Below are positions 7,266-13,412 of a stretch of 19,540 nt of DNA, in pieces. Within the stretch, counting starts at the first letter, position 1; each line of letters begins with the position of its first letter. The stretch is from positions 1-19,540 of the forward strand of contig CAZDNW010000016.1 in assembly GCA_964506905.1 (NCBI GenBank), written 5' to 3'. This stretch comes from JALWZX01 sp964506905. Its GTDB lineage: Bacteria > Patescibacteriota > WWE3 > 2-01-FULL-39-13. The notes under the pieces were generated by a model, which was given only the letters and a program-made list of their open reading frames with translations, made no database searches and was not told the origin of the DNA. Made by a program: the position numbers and the translations under genes.

Positions 7266-8189
7266 TTAATTTGTTTTTTTCCAATCTATTTGGTCTACTC
7301 TGTAATCATTTATCACGTTTTGAAACATAAAGCTTTTCATCATCGCTATGCCTTGTGAACGATAGTAATCTCTTTCACTATTTGGCACGGTAAACGTAAG
7401 AAGCCATACTGTGTTTGTGTCTTTATGCACATAGTATACATGTTGTACATAAAATGTAATGCCTTTTAATATTCCTCGATCAGCGACTATGGTGGAATCT
7501 ATAAAATATGCTTTTCCTAATGGTGACATAAAGAAACCGATGTTCTCACTGGTAATATTTTCGTTTCCATTTACATTAGCGTTAATATCTCTCATTACGT
7601 AATCTTTAAAAGTTAGTGCACCTAATTTATCTCGAAGAATCAAAATGTTTGGGTAGTATGGAACTCCATTTAAATCAAAACTTTTATCAGACCGAAATAT
7701 TATACGATTTTCGTATCTACCCTCACCATAGTTTTTCCAGTTTTCTGGCATTCTCAAACAGAATTTAAACATCGTATGCTGTTTCGAATAAAATGAAGTT
7801 GTACATTTTGTTTCTGCATTTGATACCGCATCATCATAATCAGCCTGTGAAAAGATATGCCAATCATTAATATCCTTATCCAAATCTTTCTCATCTACAT
7901 GCAAATTCCGTTGCACAGATGTTTGAGTATGTATCGTGTTGGTGCGATTTTCATTAACAGAAACTCTCGAACCAATATAGTATAATATACCCAATATAGA
8001 AATAATAAAAATTACTAGCATGCCTCCGCATGAAGCAATAATTAAAAGTAACTTTCCAAAGGGAAAACTTTTTTTTCGAGTAACATCATCAGATGCGTTT
8101 TTTAAGTTTGATTCATTATTAAACGAACCTACATTACTCTGCGATAAAGCGTCACCTTCACTCGAGGTAGATTGTATAGCATTTTCCAC
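7266..8189 (-). CDS. Single-pass membrane protein with a PsbP/Mog1-like outer domain
   Basis: The first 45 residues are polar (Ser/Asn-rich) and precede a strong transmembrane segment at about 49-73, with basic residues RKK on its N side, so the C-terminal part should be outside. Residues about 130-300 show the pattern of PsbP/Mog1-like alpha-beta domains: FCLRMPENWKNY, then a PNILILRD strand, an FKDYV helix, a central beta sheet ending in WLLTFTV, and a final helix before SFMF. This family link is pattern-based and weak. The function is unknown. The start is GTG at 8189; a promoter places the mRNA 5' end there. The gene sits between the two tRNA-Thr repeats, so it may be cargo of the inserted segment. 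Confidence 0.75.
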   Translation of the reverse strand: MENAIQSTSSEGDALSQSNVGSFNNESNLKNASDDVTRKKSFPFGKLLLIIASCGGMLVIFIISILGILYYIGSRVSVNENRTNTIHTQTSVQRNLHVDEKDLDKDINDWHIFSQADYDDAVSNAETKCTTSFYSKQHTMFKFCLRMPENWKNYGEGRYENRIIFRSDKSFDLNGVPYYPNILILRDKLGALTFKDYVMRDINANVNGNENITSENIGFFMSPLGKAYFIDSTIVADRGILKGITFYVQHVYYVHKDTNTVWLLTFTVPNSERDYYRSQGIAMMKSFMFQNVINDYRVDQIDWKKTN

Positions 8190-8195
8190 ACTCTA

Positions 8196-8224
8196 ATTTT
8201 ATCATTCATCAATTAAATACACAA
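8196..8224 (-). promoter_or_regulatory. Promoter of the membrane protein gene (leaderless, GTG)
   Basis: The minus strand reads TTGTGT (8219-8224), a 17-nt spacer, then TAAAAT (8196-8201) preceded by TGA, which makes an extended -10. The GTG start follows after 6 nt. This supports GTG at 8189 as the real start. Confidence 0.55.
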
Positions 8225-8304
8225 TTGTGAGATTGCTCATGTGTACTGTGTGTTAGAAATAAATTTGCTTTCAACAATAGCTGAATCAATAAGTGAGATA
8301 TGCT

Positions 8305-8349
8305 ATAAGATGGAGCCTCGGGTGAGATTCGAACTCACGACCTACGGTT
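8305..8349. repeat. 45-nt direct repeat, right copy (within intact tRNA-Thr)
   Basis: This is identical to 6740-6784. Here it is continuous with the 5' half of the tRNA gene. After one mismatch, a further six bases (ACAAAA) also agree between the copies. Confidence 0.9.
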
Positions 8350-8387
8350 TACAAAACCGTTGCTCTGACCAACTGAGCTACCGAGGC
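8311..8387 (-). tRNA. tRNA-Thr (anticodon UGU), CCA encoded
   Basis: The cloverleaf is complete on the minus strand. It has a 7-bp acceptor stem (GCCTCGG with CCGAGGC), D arm GCTC/GAGC, anticodon stem ACGGT/ACCGT around loop TTTGTAA, T arm GTGAG-TTCGAAT-CTCAC, discriminator U and encoded CCA. The anticodon UGU reads threonine codons. Its 3' half is the source, or the target, of the repeat at 6740-6784. Confidence 0.97.
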
Positions 8388-8412
8388 ATTGTTTAATATA
8401 ACCTAAGTCAAT

Positions 8413-8442
8413 ATCGTATCACACCTTTATAAATTCAATCAA
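8413..8442 (-). promoter_or_regulatory. Promoter of tRNA-Thr(UGU)
   Basis: TTGATT (8437-8442), an 18-nt spacer and TACGAT (8413-8418) lie on the minus strand. They are 25 nt before the 5' end of the tRNA. The -10 is preceded by TGTGA. Confidence 0.4.
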
Positions 8443-8506
8443 CAGTTTGCGATTACAAAATACATTTTAATTTATAACAATAAACCTGTCACTTATATGT
8501 TAAAAA

Positions 8507-9106
8507 TTATCGTTTGTTTTTCTCGGTTAATTCTTTGGGAATATTGTCAAATGTTAATTTGGAACAACGATAATTTATAAATTCAGGATTAATATTATAT
8601 ACTCGCGAATATACTAAATCAGTACTACCAAATAAAGCATCTTCCCAATCTAAATTTAAAAGCTCAGCATATTTTTTTACCAAATCTTTTGTGGGTGCTT
8701 CTATTTCTAGATATGGATTTAATGCGGGCCAAGTATCTATATCAAATTCCACTTTATCTTTTTCAATAAAATATCTAATTCTTTTAGTTTCTTGATAACT
8801 TTTTTCTTTTAAACCAAATTTTTCTAGTAATTTTCTAGCCTTTTCAAAATCGTCTGTTCTAATTTCAACTTCTTCAACTCCGTCTACAGAATCGGCGTGA
8901 ATTTTCTTGTATGTAATCGTAACTATTCCGTTACCTTCATCACGAACCCTTGCCCAAACATTAGAAATGTTTTCAGATGGAATAGTATATGTACACCTTT
9001 TCATAAATCGTTCTGCAAAAATTAAGGTTGCACCTAAGTTTTCTAAATCTTTAATGATTTGTTCTTTATTTATATTTATGAATTTTGCTTCAATCTCTCT
9101 AGGCAT
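8507..9106 (-). CDS. CYTH-domain protein (class IV cyclase / triphosphatase family)
   Basis: The N-terminus MPREIEAKF carries the defining E-x-E-x-K motif (E4, E6, K8) of CYTH proteins, which form a metal-dependent triphosphate tunnel. Further family features are alternating charged strands such as WARVRDEG, VTITYKK and EEVEIRTDD, and the late acidic strands VEFDIDTWP and YLEIEAP. The length of 199 residues is typical. Members include CyaB-type adenylate cyclases, thiamine triphosphatase and inorganic triphosphatases; the sequence alone does not choose between them, and triphosphate hydrolysis is the safest guess. The protein should be cytosolic. The gene lies between two tRNA-Thr genes on the same strand. 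The tail beyond about residue 175 is less conserved and lysine-rich. Confidence 0.87.
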   Translation of the reverse strand: MPREIEAKFININKEQIIKDLENLGATLIFAERFMKRCTYTIPSENISNVWARVRDEGNGIVTITYKKIHADSVDGVEEVEIRTDDFEKARKLLEKFGLKEKSYQETKRIRYFIEKDKVEFDIDTWPALNPYLEIEAPTKDLVKKYAELLNLDWEDALFGSTDLVYSRVYNINPEFINYRCSKLTFDNIPKELTEKNKR

Positions 9107-9131
9107 TTATAGTTAGTAACTAAATAAAGCG

Positions 9132-9153
9132 TATTATCAAGAAAAAGATAATA
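9132..9153 (-). terminator. Hairpin downstream of tRNA-Thr(GGU)
   Basis: TATTATC (9132-9138) and GATAATA (9147-9153) form a 7-bp stem around an A-rich loop. On the minus strand it falls about 65 nt after the tRNA and before the CYTH gene, and is followed by a T-rich stretch. It may end the tRNA transcript. Confidence 0.35.
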
Positions 9154-9218
9154 TTTAATACACTTTGAATAACCTTACAACAGCTTATTCGTTTATAAAA
9201 CACTGCTTCGTGCAACCC

Positions 9219-9295
9219 TGGAGCCTGGACTGGGAATCGAACCCAGGACCTCATCCTTACCATGGATGCGCTCTAACCAACTGAGCTATCCAGGC
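9219..9295 (-). tRNA. tRNA-Thr (anticodon GGU), CCA encoded
   Basis: On the minus strand the acceptor GCCTGGA pairs with TCCAGGC. The D arm is GCTC/GAGC. The anticodon stem CATCC/GGATG closes the loop ATGGTAA with anticodon GGU. The T arm is CTGGG-TTCGATT-CCCAG. The discriminator is U, as in the other tRNA-Thr here, and CCA is encoded. The two genes provide complementary threonine decoding. Confidence 0.97.
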
Positions 9296-9318
9296 TCAAA
9301 TCTTTTAAGCACTTCAAA

Positions 9319-9347
9319 ATTGTATCAATCAATATTATTACAAGCAA
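9319..9347 (-). promoter_or_regulatory. Promoter of tRNA-Thr(GGU)
   Basis: The minus strand shows TTGCTT (9342-9347), a 17-nt spacer and TACAAT (9319-9324) with an upstream TGA (extended -10). The tRNA 5' end is 23 nt further on. Confidence 0.5.
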
Positions 9348-9408
9348 TTACAAAATTTATAGGTATAGTTTTTATTTTAACTAAATTTTATACAATATTA
9401 CCTATTAC

Positions 9409-10020
9409 TTACATTAAAATTCCCAATAAAATATTAATAAACGGATTCATAATTTTCCATAAAACACCTGTTAATAAAAGAAATAACAATACAAACATTC
9501 CATACCTCGCAGTTGCATCCCAATCTGGTAAATATTTTGCCGGTAATAAACCTCTTACAACCTTAAACCCATCTAACGGATCTAAGGGAACCATATTAAA
9601 CACCGCTAACACAACATTTAGACTTATAAATGAAGTTAAAAATAAACTTAACATAGGCAGTTGAATTCCAAATAATCTTAATAATAATGAGGAAATCACA
9701 GCTAAAATTATGTTAGTAGTAGGGCCCGCCACTGCTATTAACGCTGTATCTCGTTTTGGATTTTTCAAGTTATACGGATTAAACTGAACTGGCTTTCCCC
9801 ATCCAAAACCGATTACAAAAATTAAAAGTGTACCAATTAAATCTAAATGCGCCATGGGGTTAAGTGTTAATCGCCCTTGTAATCTAGGTGTATCATCACC
9901 TAAATAGTTAGCAGTATAAGCATGCGCCGCTTCGTGTAATGCAATTGCCAATATAACGGATATCCCGTATAGCAACGCAACTAATGGATTTTCTTGTATT
10001 AAAGTTAAAAAACCAAACAT
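9409..10020 (-). CDS. Site-2-type intramembrane zinc metalloprotease (M50)
   Basis: This multi-pass membrane protein carries the zinc motif HEAAH at residues 29-33 (H29, E30, H33) inside a transmembrane helix. The third zinc ligand is Asp150 in NMVPLDPLDG. The stretch GWGKPVQFNPYNLKNPKRD (73-91) and AGPTTN (98-103) are typical of the small bacterial S2P subgroup related to SpoIVFB. No PDZ domain is present, unlike RseP. Members cleave membrane-embedded anti-sigma factors or signal-peptide remnants; no substrate gene is apparent next to it. The length of 203 residues matches the compact subgroup. Upstream of the ATG no strong promoter or Shine-Dalgarno was seen. Confidence 0.9.
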   Translation of the reverse strand: MFGFLTLIQENPLVALLYGISVILAIALHEAAHAYTANYLGDDTPRLQGRLTLNPMAHLDLIGTLLIFVIGFGWGKPVQFNPYNLKNPKRDTALIAVAGPTTNIILAVISSLLLRLFGIQLPMLSLFLTSFISLNVVLAVFNMVPLDPLDGFKVVRGLLPAKYLPDWDATARYGMFVLLFLLLTGVLWKIMNPFINILLGILM

Positions 10021-10097
10021 AATTAATTCTTAACTAATTTCAGAGATTATTGTAACACAAGAATTTTTGAAATATATACTAAATAAAGTTTTTATTA

Positions 10098-10123
10098 TGT
10101 GGAATTCATAGGTAGAATTCACA
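10098..10123. repeat. GAATTC dyad in intergenic DNA
   Basis: TGTGGAATTC (10098-10107) and GAATTCACA (10115-10123) form an imperfect inverted repeat between the M50 protease and lipid kinase genes. A related dyad lies at 10941-10968. Confidence 0.5.
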
Positions 10124-10156
10124 ATTTCTGTTAATAATAAAAGTTATCAATTTTGC

Positions 10157-10564
10157 TTAAATTAACCCAAGCATTAACATTATTCTCGGTAAAAATATAA
10201 CAATGCCAATAATAACCGCAGTTATAGCCATAACCAAAACCGCACCAGCAGCGACATCTTTTGCAACTCCTACTAGTTTATTGTATTTAGTACCAGCTAA
10301 TTCATCACCTATTGCTTCAACTGCGGTATTTGCAAGTTCTAATGCGATAACCATTCCACTAACAAGTATAATAATTAAATATTCAACAGCAGAGATTCTA
10401 AAAAAGATTGCCATTAATAAAACGATAAACAAAACACCGAAATGTATTCGCAAGTTAGGTTGTGTATCTACAGCTAATCTTATCCCATTTAAGGCGTTTT
10501 TAAATGAAATTATGTGTTTTCGGTGGTCATATTTTCTTGCAGTAATTGGTTTATATTTGGGCAT
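10157..10564 (-). CDS. dgkA: DgkA-family lipid kinase (diacylglycerol/undecaprenol kinase)
   Basis: This small integral membrane kinase has three predicted transmembrane segments (about 43-57, 61-82 and 106-128). The family signature is clear: ALELANTAVEAIGDELAG (74-91), with the catalytic Glu83 and metal-binding Glu76, then AKDVAAGAVLV (101-111). An amphipathic N-terminus with HIISFKNALNGI precedes it. Gram-positive-type members phosphorylate undecaprenol and so recycle the lipid carrier for cell-wall synthesis; Gram-negative members phosphorylate diacylglycerol. The monoderm style of this genome favours undecaprenol kinase, but that is an inference. Its start codon lies 6 nt after a -10 hexamer, and it is transcribed away from secE. 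Confidence 0.9.
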   Translation of the reverse strand: MPKYKPITARKYDHRKHIISFKNALNGIRLAVDTQPNLRIHFGVLFIVLLMAIFFRISAVEYLIIILVSGMVIALELANTAVEAIGDELAGTKYNKLVGVAKDVAAGAVLVMAITAVIIGIVIFLPRIMLMLGLI

Positions 10565-10570
10565 ATTTAT

Positions 10571-10579
10571 ATTGTATCA
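10571..10579 (-). promoter_or_regulatory. Extended -10 promoter of dgkA (leaderless)
   Basis: The minus strand reads TGATACAAT, a TG-n extended -10, followed by 6 nt and the dgkA ATG. No Shine-Dalgarno can fit. Confidence 0.55.
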
Positions 10580-10593
10580 AATTATAGTTATTA

Positions 10594-10602
10594 TGGTATA
10601 CT
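10594..10602 (+). promoter_or_regulatory. Candidate extended -10 upstream of secE
   Basis: TGGTATACT fits an extended -10 on the plus strand and faces secE, 115 nt downstream. Together with the dgkA promoter it would make a divergent pair. A second candidate, TATAAT at 10675-10680, would give a leader of about 30 nt. Which one is used cannot be decided from sequence. Confidence 0.4.
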
Positions 10603-10717
10603 CACAGTGTATCTAATTCAGGTATAGCATTAGTATTCTCATTAAATCAAAAAATTGTATTGAATACACTAATATATAATGTTAAATTTTAGATACAATT
10701 AAATTGTTAAAAACAAT

Positions 10718-10912
10718 ATGATAGGCAAAATATCAAACTTTTTAAAACAAACCAAGGCCGAACTTAAAAAGGTAACTTGGCCAACAAAAGATCAAACGAT
10801 TAGATTGACTATTGTAGTTATTCTTGTTAGTCTTGTGGTCAGCTTGTATCTTGGTTCATTAGATTACATATTTAACCAAATTCTTAAATATGTAGTTGAA
10901 TTAACAAGCTAA
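10718..10912 (+). CDS. secE: Preprotein translocase subunit SecE
   Basis: The short 64-residue form is typical of most bacteria outside the enterics. A cytosolic amphipathic helix (FLKQTKAELKKVTWPTKDQT) with the conserved K-x-V-x-W-P motif is followed by one transmembrane segment at about 29-52. SecE braces SecY in the membrane channel. The position just before nusG is the conserved bacterial order and supports the call. Start ATG 10718 aligns with the family. No Shine-Dalgarno is visible. Confidence 0.95.
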   Translation: MIGKISNFLKQTKAELKKVTWPTKDQTIRLTIVVILVSLVVSLYLGSLDYIFNQILKYVVELTS

Positions 10913-10940
10913 CCATATAAAATGTTATTGCAAATTTATT

Positions 10941-10968
10941 ATGAGGAATTCACAGTCGAATTCCACAT
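10941..10968. repeat. GAATTC inverted repeat between secE and nusG
   Basis: ATGAGGAATTC (10941-10951) and GAATTCCACAT (10958-10968) pair with one A-A mismatch around a 6-nt loop. The hairpin ends 15 nt before the nusG ATG. It could modulate nusG translation or mRNA processing in the secE-nusG transcript. Confidence 0.6.
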
Positions 10969-10983
10969 AAAATTATAAAAATT

Positions 10984-11616
10984 ATGGCAGATACAAAAGA
11001 AAATCAAAAAGACACAAAACAAACCAAAGACGATTCAGTTGTGAAAAGAAAAAGCGCACCAACAAGCGTTAAATTAAGTGATCATGTAAATCCAGATGCT
11101 CAATGGTTTGTTGTTCACACATATTCAGGTCATGAAAGAAAGGTTGCTTTAACTTTAAGAGAAAGAGTTGCAGTAATGAATTTACAAGATTATATAGATG
11201 AAGTTTTAATTCCTACACAAAAGAAAATCGTAATTTCATCTGGTAAAAAAAGAGAAGTTGATGAAAGAATGTTTCCGGGATATATTTTAGTTCACGCTGT
11301 TATTAACGATAATGTTTGGCATGCAATTAGAAGAACACCCGGCGTTACAGGTTTTGTAGGTGTTGGAAATCGCCCTACTCCATTATCGAAAAAAGAAGTT
11401 GATTCAATAATTAAATTCATGAAAATTGATACACCTAAATTCGAAACTAAATTTAGAGTCGATGATACAGTTAAAATTACCGAAGGTGCATTTAAAGATT
11501 TTGTTGGTAAAGTAAGCAAAATTATGGAAGATCAAGGTCGTTTAGAAGTTTTAGTTTCTGTTTTTGATAGAGAAACACCAGTTGAGGTTGATTTTACACA
11601 AGTAGTTCCTGAATAA
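10984..11616 (+). CDS. nusG: Transcription elongation/antitermination factor NusG
   Basis: The NGN domain begins at about residue 40 with WFVVHTYSGHERKVA. It continues through VMNLQDYIDEVLIPTQKK and FPGYILVHAVINDNVWHAIRRTPGVTGFVG. The C-terminal KOW domain is at about 155-208 (VDDTVKITEGAFKDFVGKV). NusG binds RNA polymerase, modulates pausing and links to Rho or the ribosome. A Lys/Asp/Thr-rich extension of about 38 residues precedes the NGN domain, longer than in the usual 175-180 residue forms. It lies 71 nt after secE with a hairpin between. Confidence 0.96.
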   Translation: MADTKENQKDTKQTKDDSVVKRKSAPTSVKLSDHVNPDAQWFVVHTYSGHERKVALTLRERVAVMNLQDYIDEVLIPTQKKIVISSGKKREVDERMFPGYILVHAVINDNVWHAIRRTPGVTGFVGVGNRPTPLSKKEVDSIIKFMKIDTPKFETKFRVDDTVKITEGAFKDFVGKVSKIMEDQGRLEVLVSVFDRETPVEVDFTQVVPE

Positions 11617-11665
11617 TCTTACTAGACAATTCTGCTTTTTTACATTATTATATGTCAGTAGTTTT

Positions 11666-11681
11666 ATTAAGGGGAATTTAA
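11666..11681 (+). promoter_or_regulatory. Shared ATTAAGGGGAA element before rplK
   Basis: ATTAAGGGGAATTTAA lies about 40 nt before the rplK start. A near-identical element (ATTAAGGGGAAATTAA) is at 16541-16556, about 40 nt before the start of the gene at 16584. The part TAAGG can pair with CCTTA just downstream. It is too far from the ATG to be a normal Shine-Dalgarno. Confidence 0.35.
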
Positions 11682-11711
11682 CCTTATAAAGTAAGTTAAG
11701 TTGAAATTATT

Positions 11712-12131
11712 ATGGCAAAAGTTAAAACAAAATTTAAATTAAATATAGAAGCAGGAAAAGCAAATCCAGCACCACCTGTTGGCCCTGCACTTGGTCAACA
11801 CGGTATTCAAATAATGCAATTTTGCAATGAATTTAACGATAGAACCAAAGATAAAGAAGGTATTATTCCAGCAGAAATTACTGTTTACGAAGATGGATCA
11901 TTTTCATTTATATTAAAAACACCACCTGCATCAAGTTTGATATTAAAAGCTATTGGAAAAGAAAAAGGTTCAGGTGAACCTAACAAAGAAAAGGTAGGAA
12001 AATTAACAAAAGAACAATTAAAGGAAATAGCAGAAATTAAAATGCCAGACCTAAACGCTAATACCATAGAGCAAGCGATGAAAATCGTAGCTGGAACAGC
12101 GCGCAATATGGGAGTTGAAGTCGAGGAATAA
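11712..12131 (+). CDS. rplK: 50S ribosomal protein L11
   Basis: This is a full-length L11 of 139 residues. It has the N-terminal thiostrepton-loop motif IEAGKANPAPPVGPALGQHG, including the conserved proline-rich linker, and a C-terminal rRNA-binding domain with EKGSGEPNKEKVGKLT and the GTARNMG signature near the end. L11 organises the GTPase-associated centre of 23S rRNA with L10 and L7/L12. It follows nusG in the standard order. A terminator-like hairpin soon after it suggests that at least part of the transcription stops before rplA. Confidence 0.98.
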   Translation: MAKVKTKFKLNIEAGKANPAPPVGPALGQHGIQIMQFCNEFNDRTKDKEGIIPAEITVYEDGSFSFILKTPPASSLILKAIGKEKGSGEPNKEKVGKLTKEQLKEIAEIKMPDLNANTIEQAMKIVAGTARNMGVEVEE

Positions 12132-12168
12132 AAATAAGCAGATAAAATTTAATAGTTTATACTGCTAT

Positions 12169-12195
12169 AAAGGTTGTGTTTATACAAACCTTTTT
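12169..12195 (+). terminator. Terminator or attenuator between rplK and rplA
   Basis: AAAGGTT (12169-12175) pairs with AACCTTT (12187-12193), and a T-run continues to 12195. The stem is modest, so partial termination is likely. An upstream imperfect hairpin (12137-12166) adds structure to the same gap. Confidence 0.5.
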
Positions 12196-12248
12196 GTTCT
12201 CGTATTGCTTTAAATTCCCATAATCAAAAGTAATTAATTATTAGTATG

Positions 12249-12269
12249 TCTAACCGAGAATTGGTTAGA
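12249..12269 (+). promoter_or_regulatory. Hairpin in the rplA leader
   Basis: TCTAACC (12249-12255) and GGTTAGA (12263-12269) form a perfect 7-bp stem with loop GAGAATT, 17 nt before the rplA ATG. L1 is known in several bacteria to repress its own mRNA through such leader structures. Whether this is that site is an inference. Confidence 0.4.
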
Positions 12270-12286
12270 ATACAACAAAAACAATT

Positions 12287-13162
12287 ATGGCCAAAAGAAT
12301 AGTAGATCACTCAGTAACATTAGGAGATATTGCAGAAGGTGCAAAATTAGATGCTGAAAAAACAAAGAAAATCGCTGAAAAAGTGAAAGAGCAAATAAAA
12401 GATAATCCAAACAATAAAAAGGAACAGGTAGAAGAAGTAGAAAAAGATAAGCCAAGCAAAAAAACCGCTTCTACACAAAAAAAGAAACGAGGTAAAAAAT
12501 ATAGAGACGCTGTTAAGAAAGTTGACAAAAATAAAGAATACAATATAGACGAAGCAGTTAAATTGTTAAAGAGCATAAAGTATTCAAACTTTAATGAAAG
12601 TGTAGAGCTTCATGTTAATTTGGGAATTGACCCAAAGAATAACGACCAAAGAATTAGATTTACCACTACCCTACCTCATGGAACGGGCAAATCTGTAACT
12701 GTTTTAGTTATTTCTGATGATGATAAGGGTAAAGATGGGGCAGTAATTTACAGAGACAAAACTGCTATTGACGAAATTATTAAAGGAAAATTAGTACCTT
12801 CAAAAGACTTTGATGTTGTAATTACAAAACCAGAATTTATGAAAGATATCGCAAAAGCTGCAAGAATACTTGGTCCAAAAGGCATGATGCCATCACCTAA
12901 AAACGGCACAGTTACAAATGATATAGACAAAGCAATTGATCAGTTTTCTAAAGGGCAAATAGAAGTTAAAAATCAATCAGGACACGCAATATTACATCAA
13001 ATAGTTGGTAAAATAGATTTCGGAACTGACAAACTGGTAGAAAATGTAGAATTTTTGCTTTCAGAGATTGAAAAAAATAAACCTGTAAAGACTAAAAAGA
13101 AATTTATTCAAAAGGTTTATTTATCTAGCACAATGAGTCCTAGCGTAAAGATTAAATATTAA
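12287..13162 (+). CDS. rplA: 50S ribosomal protein L1 with N-terminal extension
   Basis: The L1 core spans about residues 67-291, starting KRGKKYRDAVKKV, with the family signature ARILGPKGMMPSPKNGTV near 192-209 and RFTTTLPHGTGK before it. L1 binds helix 76-78 of 23S rRNA and moves with deacylated tRNA at the E site. The core of about 225 residues is of normal size. About 66 extra residues precede it: a helical, charged segment (LDAEKTKKIAEKVKEQIKD) and a Lys-rich linker. The next in-frame ATG is deep inside the core, so the extension is probably translated, though a GTG or TTG start cannot be excluded. The ATG has no Shine-Dalgarno. Confidence 0.95.
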   Translation: MAKRIVDHSVTLGDIAEGAKLDAEKTKKIAEKVKEQIKDNPNNKKEQVEEVEKDKPSKKTASTQKKKRGKKYRDAVKKVDKNKEYNIDEAVKLLKSIKYSNFNESVELHVNLGIDPKNNDQRIRFTTTLPHGTGKSVTVLVISDDDKGKDGAVIYRDKTAIDEIIKGKLVPSKDFDVVITKPEFMKDIAKAARILGPKGMMPSPKNGTVTNDIDKAIDQFSKGQIEVKNQSGHAILHQIVGKIDFGTDKLVENVEFLLSEIEKNKPVKTKKKFIQKVYLSSTMSPSVKIKY

Positions 13163-13178
13163 ATCGCTGTAATAATGA

Positions 13179-13363
13179 GAAATTTAGTAGATTTCAGCAG
13201 GTTGAGTGGTGCATTGATAGAACCTGTATAAATAAATAGTAGATATGGTATATAATTTGATTTGAATTTAGAATTATCTATTGCAATAACAGTTTAAAGT
13301 GTTATTATTAACTTTGTTCGAAGACTACGGGGCCCTAAGTTAAATGCACACCCCGTATAGAAC
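13179..13363 (+). promoter_or_regulatory. Structured leader of rplJ (L10-leader-like)
   Basis: The 220-nt gap before rplJ holds three perfect stems. They are CAGGTT/AACCTG (13198-13226), AATAACA/TGTTATT (13285-13306), and TACGGGG/CCCCGTA (13326-13357) enclosed by GTTC/GAAC (13316-13363) with an asymmetric GAAGAC internal loop. The GC-rich last stem stands out in AT-rich DNA. L10, alone or with L7/L12, represses its own mRNA in many bacteria by binding such a kinked leader. Position and shape fit that, but I could not match the consensus base by base. Confidence 0.5.
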
Positions 13364-13412
13364 TTAAACGAAATTTCACAAATTTATGCGAAGTTTCGTA
13401 TTTACAGATAAA

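Noticed and set aside
3668..8189. The two anchored membrane proteins as paralogues created by the duplication
   Set aside because: Apart from one N-terminal transmembrane segment they share no visible sequence motifs, so common origin is not supported.
9266..9664. Plus-strand open frame of 132 codons
   Set aside because: It runs through the tRNA-Thr(GGU) gene and antisense to the M50 protease, which has clear catalytic motifs.
10203..10616. Plus-strand open frame of 137 codons
   Set aside because: It is antisense to dgkA, whose family signature is unambiguous. The repetitive Ala/Thr/Ile composition is a mirror of membrane helices.
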